From NCBI RefSeq assembly GCF_000143415.4, contig NW_003314358.1:128961-192960 (forward strand): a stretch of 64,000 nt of DNA, given 5' to 3'. Below the pieces are notes generated by a model. That model was not told the origin of the DNA, did no database searches, and saw nothing but the letters and a program-made list of their open reading frames with translations. Positions within the stretch are counted from its first letter, which is position 1. Each line of letters begins with the position of its first letter. The DNA comes from Selaginella moellendorffii. Its lineage: Eukaryota; Streptophyta; Lycopodiopsida; Selaginellales; Selaginellaceae. Below, piece by piece: positions 53,460 to 64,000 of this stretch. Both the position numbers and the translations under genes were made by a program.

Positions 53460-53942
53460 CCCTCTCAGACTCGAACTCGGACTCGGCCTCGGACTCGGAC
53501 TCGGACTCAGACTCGGACTCGGCCTCGGCCTCGGTCTCGGTCTCGGTCTCGATCTCGGTCTCGGTCTCAGTCCCGGTCTCGGTCTTGGTCCCGGTCTCGA
53601 CTTTGGACTCCATCTCGGGTCCATCTCAGACTCCATCTCGGGTCCATCTCGGGTCCATCTTGGACTCCATCTCGGGTCCCATCTTGGGTCCATCTCGGGT
53701 CCATCTCGGACTCCATCTCGGGTCCATCTCGGACTCCATCTCGGGTCCATCTCGGACTCCATCTCGGACTCCATCTCGGGTCCATCTTGGACTCCATTTC
53801 GGACTCCATCTCGGGTCCATCTCGGACTCCATCTCGGACTCCATCTCAGGTCCATCTCGGGTCCACCTCGGACTCCACCTCGGACTCCATCTCGGGTCCA
53901 TCTCGGACTCCACTTCGGACTCTAACTCGGGTCCATCTCGGA
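53460..53942. repeat. LTR minisatellite of the family (example: E2 3' LTR)
   Basis: Plus strand: first hexamers of the type GACTCG/GTCTCG, then 11- and 12-bp units ACTCCATCTCGG and GTCCATCTCGG mixed. Equivalent arrays lie at 38690-39075, 39627-39830, 41636-41912, 46800-47225, 51595-52022, 58250-58740, 61108-61497 and 62137-62425. Unit lengths are mostly divisible by three, which keeps several frames open and creates false proteins of Ser-Asp, Arg-Thr or Leu-Gly repeats. Confidence 0.92.
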
Positions 53943-56900
53943 CACTTCCACGTGTCATGTGTTGGTCCTTTTGGGTCCCTTTTTGGAGCGTCACTTATTG
54001 CTCTCTTTGTGCTTGTTCCTCAAGCACTTTGTTGGGAGTTCCACTCCTGCTCTCGACCTTTCAAGGTGGAGTTTTTAGTCCAAACGTGTTACGCTCGTTT
54101 GGCTTTCGCTTTGGCCACTACCACGTGGTGCCTCTCCAGCTCCACTTTGGGGCCTAGGGATTTTGTGTCTCATAACTCCACCACCCATAGACGAAGTTCG
54201 ATGTCCTCATCGAACGGTAAACCCTTTCATAAAGTAACACCCGCATGTGTTACCATTTCCATCCTTGGCACCTAGCCAATATTTGTCTATGGTTTGACAC
54301 CAAAGGCTCACCATGCCTTGTCCATCCTCTAAGGAGCATAGCCCCTCCAACTTAGAGGCTCATTCGACCACTTGTGGTGGTTCTCTCCTTTTATTGGTTT
54401 AGTTCTCACTAAACCTGTTAGAGACACCTTCTCTAACTCAATCTCACTACTCATTCTCGAGTGGTCTCACTTTCCCTTGATATAACCCTTGCATTTTGGA
54501 ACTTTTAATTCTGACTTCTTGAAGTCAATTTCCTAGGTGTCTTCGACACCTTGCATTGCACATATTGTGCAACTCCACTTCCCCTTCTTAGGAAGTCCTC
54601 TACTCGAGGGTAACACCATCCTCTTTTCGATTTCGTGCCACCTTTGGCACTAAGTTCTGGTTATCATAATTTGTGCTAGGGCTGTCCACGGCCTTATCAT
54701 TTGGCTACTTTGCCGCTCCCTCACTTGGAGCTTTTACTTCGCCAAATTGGAGCACTTAGGAATCCATCCTTGGAAGTCCACTTCCTTTCCCACAAGCCGT
54801 TAGCATCAAACACATTAGTGTTCCTTGGCTAACTTTGCTATTTGGATCCTTTCCATTAAATTCCATGGCCCAAACTTGGCCACTAGTCCTTTGCTCCTAT
54901 CCTTAATTGTTGCACCCAGCAACATAGGATCGCTACCTCCATTTTCGAGGTATCCCTTCGGTTCCATACCAAAGACTCTTCTTTGCCAAGTCCAGAGGAT
55001 GTTCACTCCTAGTACATCTCTTTAGCATCTTTTGCTATGGGCTCTATCCACGGCCCAACTTCATGACCCTCCCATGGGTCTTTTATAGAGACTACTTTCC
55101 TCAGACTCACTATGCCATCGCATGGACACAGCTTATTTCCCTTAGGTTCTCTTCCCACTTGATCACTTTGACCAAGCCACACCATCTTAAATAGTTCAAA
55201 TCAACATTTTGAACCAGGAACTTCCTTCCTTGGCCAACCAAGGACCTTGTCCTTATTTGGCCATAAGATCACCTAGTGATCTCACCTTAGCACCTTACTA
55301 GAGTTGCCAAGAGGTACTTAGTCTTCTAAACCTTCAAGTTGTTGACCATAACCCCGGGGGCATCCCCCACACTTGGCGGTGCACCCAAGCCAGCCCTTAC
55401 GGCCAAGGGTTCATAGCAACTGAGATTAGGTGTCCCCATCTCACTCACCACGTCCTTGGTGCCACTTGCACCAAAGCATTCAAGTTAGATATGCTGAGCT
55501 TTCACACTAAGCAATCTAACCGTGCATCACGACTCCGAGGCATCCCTTGCTTGGCGGTGTGCCCAAACCAGTCTCCCCACTGAGAGTCCATGACCACCGA
55601 AATATGAGTGTCCTCATATTCCAAACCATCACCACGCCCTAGTGATTTGGGACTTGAACCCAAGCACTAGAGGGTCGGGACTCGAACCCAACCTCCGTAT
55701 GTGCATCTACGGATGGCATCACACCGGATGCCTGGCGTGACTCCCCACGCCGGTGCACCAACTTATACTTAAAGCGCACTACAAATCACAGCTTAGGAAC
55801 TCAGTTCCTTCGCACTGCCAAGTCCTCTTTTGACATGTATGGACTCCTCCATGCTCGGCCTCCTAGGCTCCCCTTTGAAGTTGGCTCCTTCAACTAGGGT
55901 ATTCGTTCCCTCGGCTTGCCAATCTCACTTACCAAGTCATTCGGCCACCGTAACATGGTTCATGCATAAGCGTGAAAGTCCTTAACCATCGACTTTCGTT
56001 CAAAGCCCTCTCTTTGAACGCTCGGGAACTATTCCCCAATCTTGATAGCCTCACCTCATGGCAAGCTTCAAGACCACGCTTCTGTTACGCCACTCTGATT
56101 TCGCGTGTTTTATGAACCATTTACACTTGGCTGACTTGGTACTTATCTACCTAGGGGAACGTTCAAGGAACTCTGTTCCTTAGCTTGCTAAAGCCTCTCC
56201 TTTCACAAGCTTTCGAATTACCATATAGTCTAACATGGATAATCCCATGCTTTAGACTCTCCATGGCATCCCGGTCGTTAGTAACGACATGCTTGAGCAC
56301 CCACTTGATTCTCCACTCCCAACTTGCATAACCACCCTTGGTCATGCTTGTCAATTCTTATGGTTCGGTTCTATCCCTTTATTACTTGCCTTTTGGCCTC
56401 ACACATTTCCTTTAGTCATTCTCCTCCAAACTAGGAAGATAACTTTGCACTTTCTACCATGCCTTGGCAAGTATTCATAGGGATGAACCTACCCGACAGC
56501 CTAGGGAGTGGTCCCTAAATCCAGGTTTGCTCACCTCGTAATCCCACACACTGGGATTACCGTTGCTACTTATGGGCCTTTATATGCCCATCACTAGCCT
56601 TGCCAAAATCCCTTTTTGGCTTTGTCCTATTCAGGTAGACGGACTTCCCCCGTCTCTGCAACCTTGGACATTTGGATAGCACCTCCTATCCATCATTCAC
56701 TAGGGACTTTGTCCCTTGGGCCTTATTCGTGCCCTCATGGCACCAAACACCATCTCCTGGTGTTCCAGAGTGCTTCGGTGTCCCAATGATGGCTTCTTTG
56801 ACAATGAGCATTCCCTTTACAACATTGACTTACTATATCACAATATAAGCAATTTCTCCCTCATAAGGGTATATCTAACTTCTTTATCCTAATAAGATTA

Positions 56901-57239
56901 TGACTCCTTTATTGTTTTGGAGTCTCTATCTTTCCCGTGATCCCAACTATAGTTGTTTACCACAACTACCTTAGTCAATTTGATGAGCCAAATGCTCATC
57001 TGGATCACATCCTCAACTCAATGAGGAAAACCTTGCACTATTCCCAAGATCCCAAAGTCGTTCCATTATTGGCCCTTTTCTATCCACCACCTTGTTTACA
57101 AGTTCACACGTGAACTGTAATGGAGAGCTATGTCTTCCCGACTTGCTACTCCGGAAGGATACGCCCACTCCTCGGACCTTCCGATGCCAACACAAGTGAT
57201 GATATACTTGAGCACCCATAAAAGTCGGACTAAGGAACA

Positions 57240-57251
57240 GCTCCGATACCA
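57240..57251 (-). other. E2 primer-binding site
   Basis: Minus-strand TGGTATCGGAGC directly inside the 5' LTR; one mismatch to the initiator tRNA-Met site. Confidence 0.88.
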
Positions 57252-57254
57252 AAT

Positions 57255-58970
57255 TGTAAGCGACTAATTTTTCCATTCTACTTTAGTCACTTAACCACAC
57301 TTCTGACCACTTGGAGGAGTCTCATTCACAACCTCCATAAGTCCCATTCAAAACTTGTGGCTTGTTAGCCCTGCGAATGGCATCCACACCACTCAACTTT
57401 TGCACTTGGCCCAAGTGCTCCACGTGTCCGATCCCATGACCGACACCCCAAGGTACCACTGACATACCAGCCCGTTACGCTAGGCCATGCCCAATCACCT
57501 TAGTCACATCGGTGGTTCAACTCCACCTGCATTACAATCCCGTCTCTCAAAGACTAGGCCATCCATCCATGAGTGGCTATCCCAGATCCACTCCATAGCA
57601 TCCTTAAGATGCCTGCAGACATGGGGAATAGCCTTCCCCAATGTCTCCTTTCTGGTCCCCGCCAAGTCCCTTCCTATCCATGGCCGTGTTCACCAACACT
57701 GCCACTGAATCAAGGCCCACAGGCCCAACCACTAAGTCCAACTGTCCTCTAGGACTTCCTTACTATGTGACTGTATCCCTTGTCACCACACTAGAGGGTT
57801 ACTCCTCTTCCTTTCCACAATCTGGGACTTTGGGCCAACATTTTGGAACACCGTGGCCTTACGCAAGCCTTATGGGTACTCTCCCCACCTCTCACCTTTT
57901 GGTGCTCTAGCCATGGGCTTAGAGCGAGGTTCTGTTGAGCCACACTAGGTATCCAAGTAGGTAGTGCCACCCACACTTGGACTGGGAGCATCAGCCAGTC
58001 AATCTCCCGGGGGAACTAGAGCCGGCTCTTGAACACTTCACCAAGCTACCCCGCTTGTCGGTCCGTGTTCACTCTAGTCTTGGACTTCACAGTGGGCAGC
58101 TCATCACCCAACACCGGGTCCGGCCTTCTTGGGCCAAATTGGCCTTTCCTGGCCAAACTGGCTCCACTGCAGTCCTCCCCCTACTATACTTTTGGAGCTC
58201 ACCAAACCCCCCAGGGTCTACGAGACGAACGCTTTGGGCTTTCACCCTCTCAGACTCGAACTCGGACTCGGCCTCGGACTCGGACTGGGACTCGGACTCG
58301 GACTCGGACTCGGCCTCGGTCTCGGTCTCGGTCCCGATCTCGGTCTCGGTCTCGGTCCCGGTCTCGGTCTTGGTCCCGGTCTCGACTTCGGACTCCATCT
58401 CGGGTCCATCTCAGACTCCATCTCGGGTCCATCTCGGGTCCATCTCGGACTCCATCTCGGGTCCATCTCAGGTCCCATCTCGGGTCCATCTCGGGTCCAT
58501 CTCGGACTCCATCTCGGGTCCCATCTTGGGTCCATCTCGGGTTCATCTCGGACTCCATCTCGGACTCCATCTCGGGTCCATCTCGGACTCCATCTCAGAC
58601 TCCATCTCGGGTCCATCTCGGACTCCATCTCGGACTCCATCTCAGGTCCATCTCGGGTCCACCTCGGACTCCACCTCGGACTCCATCTAGGGTCCATCTC
58701 GGACTCCACTTCGGACTTCAACTTGGGTCCATCTCGGACACTTCCACGTGTTATGTGTTGGTCCTTTTGGGTCCCTTTTTGGAGCGTCGCTTATTGCTCT
58801 CTTTGTGCTTGTTCCTCGAGCACTTTGTTAGGAGTTCCACTCCCGCTCTCGACCTTTCAAGGCGGAGCTTTTAGTCCAAACGTGTTACGCTCGTTTGGCT
58901 TTCGCTTCGGCCACTACCACGTGGCGCCCCTCCAGCTCCACTTTGGGGCCTAGGGATTTTGTGTCTTACA
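57255..58970 (-). repeat. E2 5' LTR
   Basis: Uninterrupted 1716-bp copy, the best reference LTR in the window. Plus-strand ends are TGTAAGCGAC and GTGTCTTACA; the array spans about 58250-58740. Confidence 0.92.
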
Positions 58971-60096
58971 CTTAGTTGCCTCATACTTGTCGAGTCCTAC
59001 AACTCATTGCTAGTGCTTCCACACCTCCATCATTATCAGGGTCACCATACTCTAACTGCATGCCTTCTAGCTTAGGCTATGCCATTCCCATTTCCATTGG
59101 GATTCCTTTGGACGGGGTTCTCATGAACCCGCCAACTTGACCTCAAAGCAGCACACCTTGGCACCTTCGGTGTCTCCACACCATCGGCTCCACGAGCCTA
59201 CCTTTATGACACTTCTTACTTGTGTCTAGGTCTTTTTGCCAAGACTAATATGGTTGTCTCTTATGCCAATTATCCATTAGCACTACACCATAGAGTTTAT
59301 GCACAACTTTGTGTCAAAGTTGTTTTCTTTCGGGAAACTCTTTCCCACGACTTTAGCATGGCACTTTTTGCCATCAATGAGATACCTACTGTTCTCATAC
59401 TTGGATCTTAAAATCCTCCCTATCCTTCATGGGGCACCACACACCTCAGTCTAAATGCTTTTTACCAATCCTTCAGAATCATCCCTTGACTCTACTCGAG
59501 TCATCTATCATTTTCGGACTTTGCCAATCCAATGACCCATAAGGTCCTATTTTTGAGGTGCCAGCACATTGGAATACAACTTCGTGTATTCATGTCCTAC
59601 TGATAAGGACCATCTTTGCAAGTGTCAATTTAACACTTTATTATTTTCCATTCTCTGTGGGCTACCTTTGCCCCTTAGAACTACCCGTCCATATGATGAG
59701 AATACGGACTCCTCCTTTAAGTACACCCCCAATTCCTTGGGTTGTTCCAGCATTTATTAAAGGTAGCCCCGGCTACCATTTCAAGGACTTGTGTCCTCTT
59801 CCGTATTCGACTTCCCACAATCATTAATTCCAGTCTCAAACTTATGAACACCACATCCGGATCACATCCTCAATTCTCTAAGGAAACCCTTATACTATTC
59901 CTAAGATCCCAAAGTCGTTCCCTTATTGGCCCTTTTCCATCCACCACATTGCGCACAAGTTCACGCATGAACTCAAGTGGGGAGCCATGTCCTCTCGCCA
60001 TGCTACTCCTCACAGATAGGTCCATACCTAGGACCTTCCTATTCCAATACAAGTGGTGATATACTTGGCCACCAATAAGAGTCGGACTAAGGAACA

Positions 60097-60108
60097 GCTC
60101 TGATACCA
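60097..60108 (-). other. E3 primer-binding site
   Basis: Minus-strand TGGTATCAGAGC, a perfect match to the plant initiator tRNA-Met primer-binding sequence, three bases from the LTR end. Confidence 0.92.
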
Positions 60109-60111
60109 AGT

Positions 60112-61727
60112 TGTAAGCGACTAATTTTTTCCATTTTACTTTAGTCACTTAACCGCACCTCCGACCACTTGGAGGAGTCTCATTCACAACTTCCATAAGT
60201 CCCAGTTAGGATTTGGGGCTTGCTAGCCTCGAGAATGGCATCCATGCCACCCCACCTTTGCACTTGGTCCAAGTGCTCCACGTGTCCAATCCCATAACCG
60301 GCACTCCAAGGTACCACCAACATATCGGCCTGTTACGCTAAGGCCATGCCCATTCACCTTGGTCACACCAGTGGTCTAACACCACCTGCATCATAGTCCC
60401 GTCCCTCAAAGACTGGGCCATCTGTCCGTGAGTGATCATCCCAGATCTACTCCTTAGCGTCCTTAGAATGCCTACAGGCATGGGGAATAGCCTTCCCCGA
60501 CAACTCTTTTCTAGTCCCCACCAAGTCTCTTTTTGTCCATGGCCGTGTTCGCCAACACTGCCACTAGATCAAGGCCTGCAAGCCCGACCTCTAAGTCCCA
60601 CTAGCCTTTGGGACTTCCTCACCATGTGACCATATCTTTGGTCACTGCACTAGAGGATTGCTCCTCTTCCCTTTCACCATTTGGGACTTTGGGACAACAT
60701 TTCGGAACACCGTGGCCTTACGCCAGCCTCATGGGTATTCTCCCCGCCTTTCGCCTTTAGGTGCTCTAGCCATGGGCTTAGAGCGAGGTTCCGTTGAGCC
60801 ACACTAGGTATCCAAGTAGGTAGTGCCACCCACACTTGGACTGGGAGCATCGGCCAGTCGATCTCCCGGGGGAACTAGAGCCGGCTCTTGAACACTTCAC
60901 CAAGCTACCCCGCTTGTCGGTCCGCGTTCACTCTAGTCTTAGACTTCACAGTGGGCAGCTCATCACCCAACACTGGGTCTGGCCTTCTTGGGCCAAACTG
61001 GCCTTTCCTGGCCAAACTGGCTCCACTGCAGTCCTCCCCCTACTATACTTTTGGAGCTCACCAAACCCCCTAGGGTCTGCGAGACGAACGCTTTGGGCTT
61101 TCAGCCTCTCAGACTCGAACTCGGACTCGGACTCGGACTCGAACTCGGACACGGACTCGGACTCGGACTCAGACTCGGCCTCGGCCTCGGCCTCGGTCTC
61201 GAAATCGGCCTCGGTCTTGGTCTCGGTCCTGATCTCGATCTCGGTCTCGGTCTCGACTTCGGACTCCATCTCGGGTCCATCTCGGACTCCATCTCGGGTC
61301 CATCTCGGACTCCATCTCAGGTCCATCTCGGACTCCACCTCGGGTCCATCTCAGACTCCACCTCGGGTCCATCTCGGACTTCATCTCGGACTCCATCTTG
61401 TGTCCATCTCGGACTCCATCTCGGGTCCATCTCGGACTCCATCTCGGGTCCATTTCGGGTCCACCTCAGACTCCATCTCGGGGTCCTTCTCGGACACTTC
61501 CACGTGTCATGTGTTGGTCCTTTTGGGTCCCTTTTTGGAGCCTCGCTTATTGCTCGCTTTGTGCTCATTCCTCGAGCACTTCGTTGGGAGTTCCACTCCC
61601 ACTCTCGACCTTTTCAAGTCAGAGCTTTTAGTCCAAACGTGTTACGCTCGTTTGGCTTTCGCTTCAGCCACTACCATGTGGCACCCTTTTGGCTCCACTT
61701 TGGGGCCTAGGGATTTTGTGTCTCACA
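60112..61727 (-). repeat. E3 5' LTR
   Basis: Plus-strand ends are TGTAAGCGAC and GTGTCTCACA, 1616 bp. The array spans about 61108-61497. Confidence 0.92.
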
Positions 61728-61903
61728 GTTGAGAAACTATGCTCCTTAAAGGATGGACAAGGCATGGTGAGCCTTCAGTGTCAAACTATTGACGAATATT
61801 GGTTAGGTGCCAAGGATGGAAAGGGTAATACATACTAGTATTACTTTATAAAATAATTTATCGTTTGATAAGGACATCGAACTTTGTTTATGGGTGGTGA
61901 AGT

Positions 61904-63505
61904 TGTGAGACACAAATCCCTAAGCCCCAAAGTGGAGCCAAAAGGGTGCCACATGGTAGTGGCCGAAGCGAGAGCCAAACGAGCGTAACACGTTTGGACT
62001 AAAATCTCTGACTTGAAAGGTCAAGAGCGGGAGTGGAACTCCCAATGAAGGGCTTGAGGAACAAGCATGAAGTGAGCAATAAGTGGGTCTTTAGAAAAGG
62101 GACATAAGAGGACTAACATATGACATGTGAAGGAGTCTGAGATGGACCCAAGATGGACTCGAGATGGGGTCCACGGTGGACTCAAGATGGAGTCCAAGAT
62201 GGACCCGAGATGGATTCGAGATGAAGTCCGAGATGGATCCAAGATGGACCCGAGATGGACCCGAGATGGAGTTTGAGATGGAGTCTAAGATGGAGTCTGA
62301 GATGGAGTTCGAGATGGAGTCTAAGATGGACCAGAGATGGAACCAAGACCGAGTCAAAGTCCGAAACCGAGATTGAGACTGAGATTGAGTCTGAGCCCAA
62401 GTCCGAGTTCGAGTCCGAATACTAATATAGGCTGTTGGGTGAAAGCCCAAAGCGATCGTCCCCGGGGGGGGGGCTGTAGAGGGTTGGACCCCAATGGAGC
62501 CAGTTTGGCAAGGAAAGGTCAGTTTGGCCCAGAAAGGCTGTACTTAGGTGTTGGGTGATGGGATAACCACTGGGAAGTCCAAGGCTAGAGTGAAAATAGA
62601 TTAACAAGTGGGGTAACTTGATGAAGTGTTCAAAAGCTAGCTCTAGTTCCCTCGGGAGATCGAATGGTCAATGCTCCTAGTCCAAGTGTGGGTGGCACTA
62701 CCTACTTGGATACCTAGTGTGGCTTAACGGAACCTCATTTTAAGCCCATGGTTAAAGCACCCAAAAGTGGAAGGTGGGGAGAGTACCCACGAGGCTCGCG
62801 TAGGGCCACGGTGTTCTGAAATGTTGTCTCAAAGTCCCAGACTATGAAAAGGAAGAGGAGCAGTCCTCTGGTGTAATGATCAAGGATATGGTCATATGGT
62901 GAGGAAGTCCTAGAAGACCATGGGACTTAGAGGTCAGGCCTATGGGCCTTGATTTGGTAGTGTTGGCAATCACGGCCATGGACAGAAAGGGAATTGGTGG
63001 GGACTGGAAAAGGGATATTGGGGAAGGCTATTCCCCATGTTTGCGGGCATTCTAAGAATGTTAAGAAGTGGATCTAGGATGATCACTCATGGATAGATGA
63101 CTCAGTCTTTGAGAGATAGGATTGTGATGTAGGTGGTGTTAAACCACCGGTGTGACCAAGGTGAAGGGGCATGGCCTTAGTGTAACGGACTGATATGTCA
63201 GTGGTAACTTGGGGTGTCGATCATGGGATTAAACACGTGGACCACTTGAACCAAGTGCAAAAGTTGAGTGGCATGGATGCCATTATCGAGGATAGCAAGC
63301 CCCAAATCCAGAATAGGATTTATGGAGGTTGTGAGTGAGACTTCTCCAAGTAGTCGGAGGGAGGGGCGTGGCACGATTGACGATATGGTGGTGTCCCTCC
63401 TCCGCCTAAGCATATCATGAGTGATGAGGTAGACCCTAACTGGCGGCAGCACGGCTTTCGATCGGTTAAATGACTAAAGTAGAATGAAAAAATTAGTCAC
63501 TTACA
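61904..63505 (+). repeat. E1 3' LTR
   Basis: Starts TGTGAGACACAAATCCC after the polypurine GGGTGGTGAAG and ends GTCACTTACA, 1602 bp. The array spans about 62137-62425. Followed by the ATGGT target copy. Confidence 0.92.
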
Positions 63506-63510
63506 ATGGT

Positions 63511-64000
63511 AAAGAAGTCCCAAAGGTTAGTAGGACTTGGTGGTCGGGCCTTTGGGCTGATAGTGTTGGTGAGCACGACTGTAGATGAAAAGAGACTTGG
63601 TGGGGATTGAATAAGGGACATTGAGGAAGGGTGTTCCCCATGTCTCTTAGCACCCTAAGGGTGTTAAGGTGTAGTCAAAAGATGACCACTCATGGATGGG
63701 TGACCTAGTATTTGAGAAATGGGACTGTGATGCAAGTGGTCTTGGACCATCGATGTAACAAAGGTGAAGGGGTATGGCCTAAGCATAACTAGCTGATATG
63801 TTGGTGGTACCTTTAGGTGTTGATAATAGGATCGGACATATGGAGCACTTGGTCCAAATGCAAAAGCTAAGTGGCATAGATGCCATTTACAAGGCTCTTA
63901 TCTCCCAAAATCGGGAATAGGATTTATGGATGTTGTGAGTGAGACTCCTCCAAATGGATAAATATGTGGTTAAGTGACTAAAGTAGAATGGAAAAATTAA
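63511..64000 (+). repeat. E0 3' LTR, right part (cut by the window end)
   Basis: Continues the E0 LTR after the E1 insertion (AAAGAAGTCCCAAAGG) and reaches GAATGGAAAAATTAA. By comparison with other copies, about a dozen bases up to CTTACA should lie beyond the window. Confidence 0.88.

Larger units (their letters stand above)
50239..58970 (-). mobile_element. E2: complete LARD-type element inserted in E3
   Basis: Minus orientation. 5' LTR 57255-58970 (1716 bp); PBS 57251-57240 (TGGTATCGGAGC, one mismatch); internal 54175-57254; polypurine CTATGGGTGGTGGAGT on the minus strand at 54190-54175. The 3' LTR is 50239-54174, interrupted twice, 1708 bp when cleaned. Target duplication CTTAG at 50234-50238 and 58971-58975. 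Its internal region is about 0.9 kb shorter than those of E1 and E3, so it carries a deletion. The longest internal minus-strand frame is under 90 codons. Confidence 0.92.
45806..61727 (-). mobile_element. E3: complete LARD-type element inserted in E1
   Basis: Minus orientation. 5' LTR 60112-61727; PBS 60108-60097 is a perfect TGGTATCAGAGC on the minus strand. The 3' LTR begins on the plus strand at 45806 (TATAAGCGAC, the TG now TA) and is split by an inversion. The target duplication GTTGA flanks it (45801-45805 and 61728-61732). Removing E3 rejoins the E1 internal sequence (AAGTTG with GAGAAACTATGCTCC). Without E2 it is 7185 bp. No coding capacity for gag/pol is visible. Confidence 0.9.
39401..63505 (+). 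mobile_element. E1: complete non-autonomous LTR retroelement with nested insertions
   Basis: 5' LTR 39401-40794, PBS 40798-40809, 3' LTR 61904-63505, polypurine GGGTGGTGAAG before the 3' LTR. It is flanked by the exact target duplication ATGGT (39396-39400 and 63506-63510). Without its two insertions (solo LTR 40856-41989 and E3 45806-61727, with their target copies) it is 7039 bp with about 4.0 kb internal sequence. That internal part has no frame over about 95 codons and no retroviral protease, reverse transcriptase or integrase motif. It is therefore a LARD-like element that must depend on proteins from another element. Confidence 0.9.

Noticed and set aside
53460-53942. Arrays resembling a CRISPR or satellite array
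   Set aside because: There are no fixed-length unique spacers; units are degenerate 6/11/12-mers confined to LTRs of a eukaryotic retroelement.
40795-61903. Search for gag, protease, reverse transcriptase, RNase H or integrase in the LTR elements
   Set aside because: No frame over about 95 codons in the internal regions and no recognisable catalytic motif was seen, so I do not annotate polyproteins.

Overview
The window looks like nuclear DNA of a vascular plant, most likely a lycophyte of the spikemoss type (Selaginella). The reasons are: plant-only families (a BOR-type borate transporter, a SKIP35-like ankyrin protein, a DUF8204-like protein, a GNA-type lectin); three intronless pentatricopeptide-repeat (PPR) genes plus about ten PPR relics; and very short introns (51-70 nt) in two of the four spliced genes. 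The species is an inference.

Layout. 1-4.3 kb: AT-rich DNA with a 135-bp direct repeat and one PPR relic. 4.3-5.3 kb: a promoter and an Ala/Glu/Arg-rich helical protein with a 48-codon internal duplication. 5.5-7.6 kb: a graveyard of decayed copies of three genes that are intact further along. 7.7-10.0 kb: an unrecognised six-exon gene ending in a prenylation-type CaaX box. 10.1-10.8 kb: PPR and LRR relics. 10.8-13.5 kb: an eleven-exon borate transporter on the minus strand. 16.7-20.6 kb: two convergent PPR genes overlapping by 18 bp, both cut off in the E-motif region. 20.6-24.3 kb: a PPR gene facing a decayed inverted copy across an AT-rich spacer. 24.4-29.9 kb: a scrapyard of PPR and UDP-glycosyltransferase fragments around one unrecognised 245-residue gene. 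30.0-34.3 kb: SKIP35-like and DUF8204-like genes. 35.1-36.0 kb: a bulb-lectin gene.

36.2-64.0 kb is one nested stack of LTR retroelements. Exact 5-bp target-site duplications at every level let the order be read. E0 (plus, 5' truncated) carries in its LTR the element E1 (39401-63505, TSD ATGGT). E1 carries a solo LTR of a related family (40856-41989, TSD CACTA) and element E3 (45806-61727, minus, TSD GTTGA). E3 carries element E2 (50239-58970, minus, TSD CTTAG). The 3' LTR of E2 carries a solo LTR (50573-52220, TSD CCCAG) and a 570-bp Cassandra-like TRIM with 5S rRNA-derived LTRs (52240-52809, TSD ATAGC). E0-E3 are one family: LTRs of about 1.4-1.7 kb, an initiator-tRNA-Met primer-binding site, a 3-4 kb internal region without gag/pol, and an expandable minisatellite inside each LTR. 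They are therefore non-autonomous (LARD-like). The many long ORFs over the minisatellites are artefacts of repeat lengths divisible by three.

The genes do not form a pathway. The window shows a gene-rich half shaped by duplication and decay of PPR, transporter and orphan genes, and a half built entirely by serial self-insertion of one retroelement family.
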